Positions 8,919 to 17,701 of a DNA stretch of 64,000 nucleotides are shown one piece after another. The number at the start of each line of letters is the position of its first letter. Position 1 is the first letter of the stretch. The DNA comes from Denitrobaculum sp965225735 (GTDB lineage: Bacteria; Pseudomonadota; Alphaproteobacteria; Kiloniellales; Kiloniellaceae), in NCBI GenBank assembly GCA_965225735.1, contig CBDDBN010000026.1:310001-374000 (forward strand). Direction: 5' to 3'. Both the position numbers and the translations under genes were made by a program. The notes under the pieces are model-generated. The model saw only the letters and a list, made by a program, of their open reading frames with translations, did not search any database and was not told where the DNA came from.

Positions 8919-9326
8919 ATGCTGGAAGTCAATCCGGAGACGGTCTGCTTTCTGATTCTCAAAGCCCATCAGTACGACGTAGATACGGAAGTTACAGCGT
9001 CGGACGACGCCAATCCTCTCGACGACGAATTGCTGGAAGAGCTGGATGAGCGCGACGAAGATACGGTCGTTGAAGATCCCGTCTATGAGGAGATGAAAAG
9101 TTTCATCGATGACATGAACGAAGACGAACAGGTCGACGTGGTGGCCTTGATGTGGCTGGGACGCGACGGCGGTTCGGAGAAAGACTGGCAACAGGTCCGC
9201 GCCGAGGCCGCCCGTGCGCACAACGAGCACAGCGCCGAGTACCTGCTGGGGACGCCTTTACTGGCCGACTATCTCTCGGAAGGCCTCAACTGCCTCGGTT
9301 ACGACTGCGAGGATTACCGGCGGTGA
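8919..9326 (+). CDS. DUF3775 domain protein
   Basis: A 135-residue, strongly acidic protein recognisable as DUF3775 (PF12616) by LEVNPETVCFLILKAHQYD at the N-terminus, the DDMNEDEQVDVVALMWLGR core and the LLGTPLLADYLSEGL end. The family is widespread in alphaproteobacteria and has no assigned function. A strong GGAAGGAGGG ribosome site precedes the ATG. Its TGA stop overlaps the GTG start of the next gene, so the two are translationally coupled. Confidence 0.85.
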   Translation: MLEVNPETVCFLILKAHQYDVDTEVTASDDANPLDDELLEELDERDEDTVVEDPVYEEMKSFIDDMNEDEQVDVVALMWLGRDGGSEKDWQQVRAEAARAHNEHSAEYLLGTPLLADYLSEGLNCLGYDCEDYRR

Positions 9327-9814
9327 CAACGTCCAGAGGAGCGACCACACGCCGCCGGGTCCTGAAGGGTGCGGTCGCGGTTCTCTGCTGCCCCAACGCA
9401 GTTGCGGCAGCATCCGGCTCCGTTACGGTCGATCAAATCACCGATGTCAACGCCAGCGCCGCGCACGGCATGTTTCGTTTCGAGCCGGATCTGTTGCAGC
9501 TCTCGCCGGGCGACGAGCTGGTCTTTCTCAACAGCCGCGCCGATCACACCGTACATACGGTCCCGGAACTCTGGCCGGAGGGCGTTGCTAAGGTCGCGCT
9601 TGCACACAAGCCCGAAGCGCGCGTCGTCTTCGAGCGCGAAGGCGTTTACGGCTTTCGCTGCCGCCGGCACGGCCAATACGGCATGGTCATGCTGGTGGTC
9701 GTCGGTCGACCGAAGAGCCTTGAGTCCCTGGGAGAAACGATTCAGAGCATGCGCGCCAAGCCACGCGAACGCGCCGCCTTCATGAAGCTGGCTGAGCGGG
9801 TTGCGCCCTCCTGA
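9323..9814 (+). CDS. pseudoazurin-like cupredoxin with Tat-type signal
   Basis: Starting at the GTG overlapping the previous stop (GTGA), this is a 163-residue exported blue-copper protein. The N-terminus has a twin-arginine-like signal (TTRRRVLKGAVAVLCC). The type-1 copper ligands are visible as H75 (RADHTVHT), C113, H116 and M121 in CRRHGQYGM. The C-x2-H-x4-M spacing is that of pseudoazurin, and FEPDLLQLSPGD resembles its beta strand before the first histidine. Pseudoazurins carry electrons in the periplasm, for example to copper nitrite reductase. A C-terminal ~35-residue helical tail follows the last ligand. Longer open frames upstream are shadows of DUF3775. Confidence 0.82.
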   Translation: MTTSRGATTRRRVLKGAVAVLCCPNAVAAASGSVTVDQITDVNASAAHGMFRFEPDLLQLSPGDELVFLNSRADHTVHTVPELWPEGVAKVALAHKPEARVVFEREGVYGFRCRRHGQYGMVMLVVVGRPKSLESLGETIQSMRAKPRERAAFMKLAERVAPS

Positions 9815-10067
9815 TTTCGCGACCGCACAGGTCTAACGCTAAGCCTTACAATCTCTCAGCAATCTTAGTTAGAAAAATACGATATCGTCACAATAGTGTC
9901 GCGAAATCAATTTATAATTTTATTTAAATTATATTTTTCAAGTAAAAGTTACAACTCCTTCAGCTCCATGACAATAGCATTTTCCCCCGCGTGGAACCCA
10001 GTTTGGCGCTGACCTTCGCCTCAACGGCAATTCAGTTGGATTGTTAGTTTTTTCATGGGAGAGAGAT
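9815..10067. other. AT-rich intergenic region before the endonuclease gene
   Basis: About 250 bases with long A/T runs around 9870-9955, far richer in A and T than the flanking cupredoxin gene. It probably holds the promoter of the endonuclease gene and marks the left edge of an acquired segment. I see no convincing open frame, tRNA or inverted repeat in it. Confidence 0.5.
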
Positions 10068-11366
10068 ATGTCCGGTTACAAGCCCAAGTTTCTTCAAGGA
10101 ATCGAACTTCCACTGCCTAGTTTCACAGCCGAACTGCAGAGATCTATCCTCAAGGATGATCCGGATCTGACCGACGGCATGATCGCCGACTATATCCATT
10201 ACTCCGTCGTGATGAACGCCAGCGAAGAGCGACGGTCTCCCGTATTTGTCGCATTGAACATCGATCAGAAAAAACTGATCTCGGTCGGCCGGTCAAACAA
10301 CTGGCGGATCGATTCGCGTATTGGCGCGGAAAACCAGTTGGATAACAGCTACTATAAAAACAACCCTTTAGATCGGGGCCACATGGCCCGGCGCGCAACC
10401 GCAGCCTGGGGCAACAGCCGACGCGAAGCCCAAAAGGCATCCAACGAAACCTTCTATTACTCAAACAGCTGTCTTCAGCACAGCAACCTCAACCAAGACG
10501 AATGGCTTGGGTTAGAAGACTGGGTGCTTGATCTGAAACTAGACCTAGATGGCAAAATCACTAGCTTTTCGGGTCCCTTCTATACCGACTTTGATCGCAC
10601 CGTCCGCCCGGCTGGACGCACGACTGCCTTGATTCCGACGGGATTTTTCAAGGTGGTTTGTTTCGTAAACAAGGATACCAAAGCACTGGATGTGCGCGCC
10701 TTCGCTATGTACCAGGACGTCGAAGCCCTAAGAGACAAAAGCGGTCGGCGACGCTACAACAACCAAACCTATCAGGTCACGGTAGCTGAGATCGAAGAGC
10801 TTACGGGACTGGTTTTCGACGACGCTGTTTACGAAGCCAATCCGCTCTTCTACGCTCCTGCCGAACCCGGCGACAACGAACGAACAAGGGAACTCAACGA
10901 ACTTAACATTGCGACTCTTCCAGAGCGAGCCGAGATCGGCACCCCAGGAGATATCCTCAATCGCGATGACAAACGGCAGACTGTTTATGACGATGTTATT
11001 GATATTTTCATCGCCGCCGCAATGGTCGATCCGAAAGGCAACGATAAGAAAGGTGAATGGATTTCACTTATCAATCTAGGCGAAAACGAAATCGACATTT
11101 CCGGCTGGAAACTTGCCGACAACTCTGCCTCGATCAGCATCGACAAAGTTGTCACCGAACCAGCAGCCAGGAAGCTGCTGCCAGGACAGTCAGTTGTCAT
11201 TGGCCCGGTTTCACCGATACAACTTGCGAACGACGGCGATGTCATTCGTCTCTTTGATAACAATGACGCAAGAATCGATTGGGTCAACTACACGAAAGAT
11301 ATGGTTTCGACAGGGCGACCGGTTCTGTTCTTGAGCCCAAGAGATACTCTTGATCTGTTGGAATAG
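10068..11366 (+). CDS. DNA/RNA non-specific endonuclease (NUC1) fused to a lamin-tail domain
   Basis: A 432-residue protein from the ATG at 10068, chosen for its GAGAGA ribosome site; an upstream start at 10041 is open but lacks one. The nuclease domain (PF01223) has the DRGH catalytic motif in NPLDRGHMARRA and the downstream asparagine-rich SNSCLQHSNLNQDEW, as in Serratia nuclease and EndoG. Residues ~320-410 form a lamin-tail domain (PF00932): KGEWISLINLGENEIDISGWKL. No signal peptide is visible, so export would need another route or the enzyme stays inside. Codon use and base composition are more AT-rich than the neighbours, suggesting transfer. Confidence 0.85.
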   Translation: MSGYKPKFLQGIELPLPSFTAELQRSILKDDPDLTDGMIADYIHYSVVMNASEERRSPVFVALNIDQKKLISVGRSNNWRIDSRIGAENQLDNSYYKNNPLDRGHMARRATAAWGNSRREAQKASNETFYYSNSCLQHSNLNQDEWLGLEDWVLDLKLDLDGKITSFSGPFYTDFDRTVRPAGRTTALIPTGFFKVVCFVNKDTKALDVRAFAMYQDVEALRDKSGRRRYNNQTYQVTVAEIEELTGLVFDDAVYEANPLFYAPAEPGDNERTRELNELNIATLPERAEIGTPGDILNRDDKRQTVYDDVIDIFIAAAMVDPKGNDKKGEWISLINLGENEIDISGWKLADNSASISIDKVVTEPAARKLLPGQSVVIGPVSPIQLANDGDVIRLFDNNDARIDWVNYTKDMVSTGRPVLFLSPRDTLDLLE

Positions 11367-11381
11367 TGTGTGATGGAGTGA

Positions 11382-11433
11382 AATCCTGCGTTTCGGAAGA
11401 TTAGCCTTCAACCAGATCTGCCGCAACGCAGGA
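11382..11433. repeat. 10-bp inverted repeat after the endonuclease gene
   Basis: ATCCTGCGTT at 11382-11391 and AACGCAGGAT at 11424-11433 are perfect reverse complements separated by 32 bases, starting 15 bases after the endonuclease stop. No T-run follows, so it is a weak terminator candidate or an element end. The left arm overlaps a 14-mer that also occurs, inverted, at 5915-5928. Confidence 0.4.
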
Positions 11434-11559
11434 TGACAGCCCTTTCGAGCTAAAGCAGACAGGTACGTCTTATTCTGCTGCGACGAGGTCGGCTCCGCTG
11501 CGGAGCATCGGCAAACGGGCTCCTCGTGGCAGATTCTCGCGGCGTCGCTCTTGCTGGAC

Positions 11560-12558
11560 TTACTTTCCAAAGGGCTCAGTCTTGATCCACTCGACCGTCT
11601 CGCGCAGCAGGGTCGGGATGTCCCTCAACGCGACGCCCAGGCTGTCGCGGCGCGTGAAGTCGAATCCCGTCGACGCTGCCGGAGCCTCCGTGAGCGGGGC
11701 CGGCATTTTCATATCGGGTAGGATTTTCTGCAGCTCGGCATAGATGTCCTGCCAGTGCCAGCTGTCGTAGACACCGTAGTAGCGGCCTGAAGCCTCCGGA
11801 TTTTCGTAGGCTGCAAGAAAGAGCGCCGCGAGATCTTCCAGGTGGATCATCGAGGTGGAATCGTTCGGGATCTTCTCGTGCCGCGGCGGGCCGCCATCGA
11901 TCAGCGTCCTCAGCCAGCTGTGCGGGTTGCCGTTCATTTGCTCCGGCAAAACAACCGGCCCGAACATGCCGGTCGGCAGCAGGACACAAAGGCGCATCCC
12001 GTGCTCCTCAGAAAAGCGAAAGGCCGCCTTTTCCATCACAGTCTTGGTGGCCGATGTGTATTTCTTAGCCCGGCACTGCTCCACCTCGTCCGACCAATGA
12101 TCGACCTCATTCTTCACCGGCACAGGCGGGACGGGATTCGTACTGCTCGTGCTGCTGCAGATCACAACGTCGCGAATGCCCTGACGGGCGGCGGCGCGCA
12201 GGATGTTGAGACATCCATTGACCGTCGGCATGATGATCTCGGCATAACCCTGCTCATCCTCCATCTCGCGTGCAGGCTTGCCAGAGGGGCCGGCATAGAC
12301 CGGGATCAGACTGGCGATGAAAACCCCATCGGCGCCCGACAAGGCTGCGTCGAAGTCGCTCTCATCGGCCATATCGGCACTGAAGAGTGACAGTCGCTCC
12401 GCCGCACCCGGCAGGGCCTTCAGGTAAGGCGCTTTCTTTGGCGCATCCTTGTCCCGCAGAGTGCCGCGAACCTGGTAACCGCGGGCCAGTGCAGCCTTGA
12501 CGATGTTGGAACCGACGAGCCCACTCGCGCCAACCACGCAGATCGTTTTTCCCGCCAC
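11560..12558 (-). CDS. NAD(P)-dependent epimerase/reductase (dihydroflavonol-reductase-like SDR)
   Basis: About 332 residues from the GTG at 12558, which directly precedes AGKTICVVGASGLVGSNIVKAAL. That segment holds the GxxGxxG Rossmann motif near the N-terminus, where it belongs; the longer open frame to 12675 adds an implausible extension. An extended-SDR architecture follows: VNGCLNILRAA, an SSTSS catalytic serine region and a YTSATKTVMEKA YxxxK motif. This resembles dihydroflavonol 4-reductase and 3-beta-HSD-like reductases. The substrate is unknown. It is transcribed away from creD. Confidence 0.82.
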   Translation of the reverse strand: MAGKTICVVGASGLVGSNIVKAALARGYQVRGTLRDKDAPKKAPYLKALPGAAERLSLFSADMADESDFDAALSGADGVFIASLIPVYAGPSGKPAREMEDEQGYAEIIMPTVNGCLNILRAAARQGIRDVVICSSTSSTNPVPPVPVKNEVDHWSDEVEQCRAKKYTSATKTVMEKAAFRFSEEHGMRLCVLLPTGMFGPVVLPEQMNGNPHSWLRTLIDGGPPRHEKIPNDSTSMIHLEDLAALFLAAYENPEASGRYYGVYDSWHWQDIYAELQKILPDMKMPAPLTEAPAASTGFDFTRRDSLGVALRDIPTLLRETVEWIKTEPFGK

Positions 12559-12800
12559 CTTTATTCCCCTGCTCCGAAACACAGTTTGATCGCTCAGGGC
12601 ATGGTAACTGCGAAGGCCCTCAGCGAATAGGCCTCTCTTTCCGCGAAACGCACACGCCGCAAAAGCTTCCCACAACAGCCCTTACCCGGCCCCGTCCCCG
12701 CCCTTTCGCCGCCACAAAGCCCCATCACTAAAAGCGCTCCACCAACGCAGCCGTCCGGGCGGAAAAGCCCGCGACGTCGCGCCTGCCAGGGGAGCAGCCC

Positions 12801-14294
12801 ATGCCCATTGAAACGCCAAACAACGGCAATCCAGCCACGAATCCTCCGCCGAACCCGACTCCTGCAACAGATCAACCAAACAAAGGCGAAAAGGCGAAGC
12901 CCTTCTTTTCGAGCCATGCGGCGCTCTTCAAGATGGGCTTTCTCGGCCTTCTGGTTATCGCCATGCTGATCCCGCTCGACTACGTCCACTCGGTGGTGCG
13001 GGAACGCGCCTACCTGAGCGAGACGGTGACCCGCGAACTCGGCGAAAGCTGGGGGCGTGTGCAAAGCATCGCCGGCCCCATCCTGCTGCTGCCGATCGAG
13101 GAGCCCAAGCTGGTGACCGTCAGGAATAAGGACAACCGGCCCGGCAGCCCTGCCTATGTCGAGGAAACGCAATGGATCCGCCGGCATCTCTACATCCTGC
13201 CCGAGCTGCAGCAGATCGAAGCAGACTTGACCAGCCAGATCCGCAAACGCGGCATCTACGAAGCGTTACTCTATACGCTCGACGCCAAAACGCAGGGCAG
13301 TTTCCAGATTCCCAGCGCCGCAGACTTGCCGCTGAAAGAGGATGCGCGCGTTCTCTGGAACCAGGCTAAGCTGCTTGTCCAGCTTTCGGACCTGCGCGGC
13401 AGCGCCAATGCCCCAAAACTGCGCTGGGGCGACAAAGAACTGGTCTTCGATGTGCGCAGTGAAAAACTGCCGGGAATCAGCGTCGACAGTCTCGCCTGGA
13501 TCGAAGCAACTTTGCCAGCCCTCTCGCCGTCAGCCGGGCCGCAGGACTTCGCCTTTGACCTCAAACTCAAAGGCAGCGACTCCGTCAGGTTCGTTCCCTT
13601 GGGGCGGCAGAGCAACTTCGAGCTGAGCGGCGACTGGCCCCACCCGAGTTTCAGTGGCGCGCAGCTCCCCGTCGCCTACGATCTCAGCGCCGAGGGATTC
13701 AAGGCGGAGTGGCAGGTTTCCCATCTGGCGCGCGGCCTGCCCCAGATCATGCGGGATGACGGGCTCGGCGCTCTCGGTCAGCTGCCCGGCGGCAACGCCT
13801 CCACGACACGGCTGCTGACGCCGGTCGACTTCTATCTCAAGAGTGAACGCTCGGTAAAATATGGTCTTCTCTTCGTGATCGTCACCTTCGGCACGCTTTT
13901 CATCTTCGAGGCCCTCGGCCGGCGGCGGCTGCATGCGGTCCAATATCTGATGACGGGTGCCGCCGTCACACTCTTCTTCCTGCTGCAGCTGTCCCTGGCA
14001 GAGGTGATCGGCTTCGCGCTTGCCTTTGGTCTCGCCGCTCTCGTTTGCGTCGCCCTGGTGACGCTCTACGCGATCAAGATCACCGCCAGCCGCAGCCGCG
14101 GTCTGCTGCTCGGCGGCCTGCTATCGTCAGTCTACGGCTACCTCTTCGTGACCCTGCAGTCTCAGGATCAGGCCATGCTGATGGGCAGTCTCCTGTTGCT
14201 TGCCCTGCTGGCCGGCGCCATGTACGCGACCCGGAACTTCGACTGGTACAGCCTCGGCTCAGACAAACGGTCTTTAAATCAGAAGAGAGCGTAA
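12801..14294 (+). CDS. creD: inner membrane protein CreD
   Basis: A 497-residue protein of the CreD/Cet family (PF06123). A proline/asparagine-rich cytoplasmic start leads to one membrane segment (KMGFLGLLVIAMLIPLDYV), then a large periplasmic domain with RERAYLSETVTRELGESWG and a C-terminal cluster of about five membrane helices from residue ~350. CreD in enterics belongs to the CreBC regulon and confers colicin E2 tolerance. No creBC genes are near, and an association with the following DUF1772/TetR genes is not obvious. Convergent with the DUF1772 gene, 4 bp apart. Confidence 0.9.
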   Translation: MPIETPNNGNPATNPPPNPTPATDQPNKGEKAKPFFSSHAALFKMGFLGLLVIAMLIPLDYVHSVVRERAYLSETVTRELGESWGRVQSIAGPILLLPIEEPKLVTVRNKDNRPGSPAYVEETQWIRRHLYILPELQQIEADLTSQIRKRGIYEALLYTLDAKTQGSFQIPSAADLPLKEDARVLWNQAKLLVQLSDLRGSANAPKLRWGDKELVFDVRSEKLPGISVDSLAWIEATLPALSPSAGPQDFAFDLKLKGSDSVRFVPLGRQSNFELSGDWPHPSFSGAQLPVAYDLSAEGFKAEWQVSHLARGLPQIMRDDGLGALGQLPGGNASTTRLLTPVDFYLKSERSVKYGLLFVIVTFGTLFIFEALGRRRLHAVQYLMTGAAVTLFFLLQLSLAEVIGFALAFGLAALVCVALVTLYAIKITASRSRGLLLGGLLSSVYGYLFVTLQSQDQAMLMGSLLLLALLAGAMYATRNFDWYSLGSDKRSLNQKRA

Positions 14295-14298
14295 GGCT

Positions 14299-14829
14299 CT
14301 AATGCGCTGGGACGGTCGGTCGCGCCAGCGGCCGTCCCAACCGCATCATGCCATAACCAGCGAGACCGAGCGTCAGGCCCGAGGCCAGAGTCCTTGCCTG
14401 GTTCCAGAACTGCCAGTCCGACGAGTAGTCCCGCCAGACGCGCGCCGCTTCAGCCGGATCGGCCGGTACCGCGATCAGCGCCAGAGCCTCGTTCATCGGC
14501 ACATTGACCGTCACGGTCAGAATCATGCCGCCGAAGAGATAGATCAGCCCCGCCAAGCCGAAGGGCCAGGTCGCCTCCTTTCTGCCCGCGAAGAACGCCA
14601 GCAAGGCGGTCAGCAAAAGGACAGCCGGCGTCGCGAAGAAAGCAGGCGCGAAGACGGCGTTGCGGACCGAAGCGTTCATGGCTTGCATGGCGGCGATCGC
14701 CACCTTTGGATCGGCGGCATCCAGGCCCCACATGGTCGAGCAGACCCAGGCATAGAAAAACCCAAAGATCGCCCCGCTCAACAGCAAGCCGGTGAAAGCC
14801 GAAACGCGAAGAGAGCTCTGCATGGCCAA
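14299..14829 (-). CDS. DUF1772 family membrane protein
   Basis: A 176-residue protein with four predicted membrane helices: SAFTGLLLSGAIFGFFYAWV, FAPAFFATPAVLLLTALLAFF, AGLIYLFGGMILTVTV and SGLTLGLAGYGMMRL. The central VNVPMNEAL is characteristic of DUF1772 (PF08592), a family that includes anthrone-oxygenase-like proteins. The true start may be the second ATG at 14823. It is divergent from a TetR-family gene, and two copies of a palindromic site fill the shared promoter region, so it is the likely target of that repressor. Confidence 0.8.
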   Translation of the reverse strand: MAMQSSLRVSAFTGLLLSGAIFGFFYAWVCSTMWGLDAADPKVAIAAMQAMNASVRNAVFAPAFFATPAVLLLTALLAFFAGRKEATWPFGLAGLIYLFGGMILTVTVNVPMNEALALIAVPADPAEAARVWRDYSSDWQFWNQARTLASGLTLGLAGYGMMRLGRPLARPTVPAH

Positions 14830-14838
14830 CCTCCAAAA

Positions 14839-14884
14839 CCGTAATTTCCTGTACGCCTCGACAAATCCGTAATGATGTGTACGG
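14839..14884. promoter_or_regulatory. two operator copies for the divergent TetR regulator
   Basis: CCGTAATTTCCTGTACG at 14839-14855 and CCGTAATGATGTGTACG at 14867-14883 are direct repeats 28 bp apart, nearly three helical turns. Each is also a palindrome of the form CCGTA-N8-TACGG; the right copy (14867-14884) is perfect in its five-base arms and the left copy has one mismatch. Location between a TetR gene and its divergent neighbour makes autoregulation and control of the DUF1772 gene likely. Confidence 0.7.
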
Positions 14885-14913
14885 TAAGAGTCAACAAGAT
14901 TCAGGAGACGGGT

Positions 14914-15513
14914 ATGCGTGACAGCGCGCGCAACAAACGACAGATGGAAATCGAACGGGCCGCCTACGCTTTGCTCGAGAGGAAGGGCTATGCTGGAACC
15001 TCCATGCTAAGCATCGCGACGGAGGCGAAGGCTTCGAACGAAACGCTCTATCGCTGGTACGGCGACAAGCAAGGGCTTTTCAAAGCAATGGTGGCGCGCA
15101 ATGCGGAGGCGGTTCGTGAGCTGCTGGAGAGCGAGTTCGACGCTGGCCGCGCGCCCCTCTCGACCCTGCGCGCGCTCGGCCCCAAGCTGCTGAAGCTGGT
15201 CACCGGCGCGCGTGCTGTAGCCCTGAACCGGGCCGCAGCCGCGGATGCGAGTGGTGAACTCGGCGCAGCCCTCAGCGCAGCGGGCCGCGATAGCGTTGCA
15301 CCGCTGATCGTCCGTCTCTTTCAGGAAGCCAAGAAGGCAGGAGACTTTCCAGGCCTCTCTGCGAAGGATGCCGCGGAACTCTACATCAACCTGCTGATCG
15401 GAGACCTCCAGATCCGCCGCGTGATCGGTGCTCTACCCGAGCTGACCGAAGCCGAGATCAAGCGCAGGGCTGTCCGCGCGTTGAAGACACTGCAAAAGCT
15501 CGCCGATCAGTAA
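14914..15513 (+). CDS. TetR/AcrR family transcriptional regulator
   Basis: A 199-residue repressor from the ATG at 14914, preceded by AGGAG; an upstream ATG at 14872 would lie inside an operator copy. The helix-turn-helix is EIERAAYALLERKGYAGT followed by ASNETLYRWYGDKQGLFKAM, typical TetR_N. The C-terminal ligand and dimer domain resembles the AefR-like type, with a long helix at AELYINLLIGDLQIRRVIG. Paired operators upstream indicate autoregulation. The ligand is not predictable. Confidence 0.88.
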   Translation: MRDSARNKRQMEIERAAYALLERKGYAGTSMLSIATEAKASNETLYRWYGDKQGLFKAMVARNAEAVRELLESEFDAGRAPLSTLRALGPKLLKLVTGARAVALNRAAAADASGELGAALSAAGRDSVAPLIVRLFQEAKKAGDFPGLSAKDAAELYINLLIGDLQIRRVIGALPELTEAEIKRRAVRALKTLQKLADQ

Positions 15514-15737
15514 GCGGCAAGCAAGAAACGCTCGCCCAGGATCGTTTTCATCCGTCCGATTTCACGCATCTCACTCTATCCAACTGATTTTGCCCACCCA
15601 ACTTTGAACGCCTGATCAAGAAATCTGTACGCCTGGATCTGCGGGCAAATTTTCCAGCCATTACCTTGAAAAGCACCGTCTTGTTCGCACGGGACGGACG
15701 GAAATTGCAGACCCATGCCCAGGAATGAGAGGTGTTT

Positions 15738-16337
15738 ATGTTGAAAGCGAAGTACGCGCTGATCGCTGCGTCCCTGCTCGGCACGCTGACATTGGCAGCC
15801 TGCCAGGTGGTCGATACCGCCGATGCTGAGTCTGGAGACAAGGTCACCGAGCCACCGGTCTTCACCGCCCAGGGTGAGCTCGTCCTGCCCGAGAACTATT
15901 TTGAGTGGATCTATGTCGGCAGCCCTCTCACGCCCAATGCCCTGAATGGCGGTGAAGCGGGTTTCCCCGAATTTCACAATGTCTACATCCAACCAAGCGC
16001 GTACAAGATCTATAAGAAAACCGGCGTCTTCCCAGAAGGCACGATCTTCTTCAAGGAGCTCCAACTGGTTCAGCCAGCCGATCATCCAGACGGCTCCTCC
16101 GACGAAGCCTCCGGCCGCGGTTACTTCCCCGGTGCCTTCAACGGCGCCGATGTCGCGGTGAAAGACAGCACGCGTTTCGCCGAGACCAATGGATGGGGCT
16201 ACTTCAACTTCGGCCACCACGCCCCGCCTTTGGCTAAGACGGCGAAAGCGCTGCCGGCCGAAGCCTGTGCCGCCTGCCACATCGCCAGCGCGGCGAAGGA
16301 CATGGTTTTCACGCAGTTTTACACACGGTTGCAATAA
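15738..16337 (+). CDS. cytochrome P460 family protein
   Basis: A 199-residue exported haem protein. The signal has a lipobox-like LTLAAC, so it may be a lipoprotein. The CxxCH haem motif CAACH lies near the C-terminus, as in cytochrome P460 (PF16694), preceded by NGWGYFNFG. Family members include the c'-beta cytochromes and hydroxylamine-oxidising P460 enzymes. The special lysine crosslink cannot be judged from the sequence alone. ATG 15738 is preferred over GTG 15732 because of the GAGAGG ribosome site. It stands alone in a ~220-bp-spaced setting, so the physiological partner is unclear. Confidence 0.8.
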   Translation: MLKAKYALIAASLLGTLTLAACQVVDTADAESGDKVTEPPVFTAQGELVLPENYFEWIYVGSPLTPNALNGGEAGFPEFHNVYIQPSAYKIYKKTGVFPEGTIFFKELQLVQPADHPDGSSDEASGRGYFPGAFNGADVAVKDSTRFAETNGWGYFNFGHHAPPLAKTAKALPAEACAACHIASAAKDMVFTQFYTRLQ

Positions 16338-16541
16338 CGCGGTTACCATAGAACGGTGCCGGAGAGATCCTGGAGGAAAGCAGGTCTGCTTTCCTCACCT
16401 TTTCCATCTTCTTGAAACGCGCCAACAGCCTGTCGTGGAGCCCCGGTCGCCAAACCTGTGAGCGTTGCGGCTTTTGACAGACTTTCCTTTTGGTTTCTAG
16501 TATGCGGCCTTTATACCCGGCCCAGTGCGCAGGTTGACGAG

Positions 16542-17492
16542 ATGACGCCGTCAGCCAGAGCGCTCGCATCAGGACACCAAAGAGGGATTGCGTTGAAACT
16601 CAAAAGCCACGGACGCTTCGACTACTCCGCACTTCCTCAGCGCCCGGTTTATGACTGGCCGGAAGGCCGCCGCCTCGCCGTTTACATCGGCCTGAATCTG
16701 GAACACTTCTCCTTCGGCGAGGGGCTTGGTGCGGTTCTGGCACCGAGCGGTCAGCCAGACGTTCTGAACTACGCCTGGCGCGACTACGGCAACCGGGTCG
16801 GCGCCTGGCGTATGCTGGAGCTCTTCGAGACTCTGGCCATGCCCGTTTCGCTGCTGGTCAATTCCAGCCTCTATGCACACTGCCCGGAGTTGGTCGCCGC
16901 CTATCGAGAGCGCGGGGATGAAATCCTCGGCCACGGTCGCAGCAACGCGGAGCGTCAAGGCGACCTGCCGGAGGCGGACGAGCAGAAGCTTATTGCGGAA
17001 ACGACCGCAAGCATCGCTGCGCACGAGGGCCGGCCGCCGCGCGGCTGGCTCGGCCCCTGGATCTCGGAGAGCAATGTGACACCCGACCTTCTGAGCGAGG
17101 CCGGGTACAGCTATTTGCTCGATTGGTGTTCGGACGATCAACCGATCTGGATGCGGACGCGCAACGAACCGATCCTCGCCCTGCCCTATCCGCAGGAGAT
17201 CAACGACATTCCAGCCATTGCCGTGCGGCGGGCCGGCGCGCGAGAATTCGCCGACATGATCATCGACAATTTCGACGAAATGAGAGAACAGTCGAAAGCC
17301 CAGCCCCTGGTCATGGGAATTGCGTTGCATGCCTATATCGTCGGCCAGCCTTTCCGGCTGCGCCACCTGCGCCGGGCGCTGGAACACATTGCGGCAAACC
17401 TCGGCGACGATGTCTGGCTGACGACCGCCGGCGCCATCGCCGAACACGTCGAAAAGCTGCCTGCCGGGATCGTCTCCGGCTCTGCCTCCTAG
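16542..17492 (+). CDS. polysaccharide deacetylase family protein (PuuE-like)
   Basis: About 316 residues from ATG 16542; a TTG at 16593 with a GAGGGA ribosome site is an alternative and would begin KLKSHGRFDYS. The fold is the NodB/PF01522 barrel. GRRLAVYIGLNLEHFSFGEG is the first strand region, ERGDEILGHGRSN carries the metal-site histidine region, and LALPYPQEINDIP and MGIALHAYIVGQPFR complete the pocket. The long form resembles allantoinase PuuE and other amidohydrolases acting on small molecules, not chitin deacetylases. It precedes the TRAP transporter genes on the same strand, suggesting that it acts on the imported compound. Confidence 0.78.
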   Translation: MTPSARALASGHQRGIALKLKSHGRFDYSALPQRPVYDWPEGRRLAVYIGLNLEHFSFGEGLGAVLAPSGQPDVLNYAWRDYGNRVGAWRMLELFETLAMPVSLLVNSSLYAHCPELVAAYRERGDEILGHGRSNAERQGDLPEADEQKLIAETTASIAAHEGRPPRGWLGPWISESNVTPDLLSEAGYSYLLDWCSDDQPIWMRTRNEPILALPYPQEINDIPAIAVRRAGAREFADMIIDNFDEMREQSKAQPLVMGIALHAYIVGQPFRLRHLRRALEHIAANLGDDVWLTTAGAIAEHVEKLPAGIVSGSAS

Positions 17493-17515
17493 GGCTTTGC
17501 AACTCTGACCAAAGA

Positions 17516-17572
17516 TTAGGCGGGCAGATAATTCTGCTTAAAAGTTAAACAGGCTACGCCGCGCCCGCCTAA
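17516..17572. repeat. 10-bp inverted repeat between the deacetylase and TRAP genes
   Basis: TTAGGCGGGC at 17516-17525 and GCCCGCCTAA at 17563-17572 are exact reverse complements with a 37-base AT-rich loop. It lies 24 bases after the deacetylase stop and 130 bases before dctP. It could form a terminator-like structure or bind a regulator; no T-run follows. Confidence 0.4.
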
Positions 17573-17701
17573 ATAGTTTCCCCGGAAACTCTTGTCATAG
17601 CCGCTAACATGCTATGGCATGCATATTGCTGCGTTGTCCCCAAGTGATCGCAAAACTGCGACACACCATAGACTTCAAAACAGGGCGCAAGGGGACACCT
17701 C

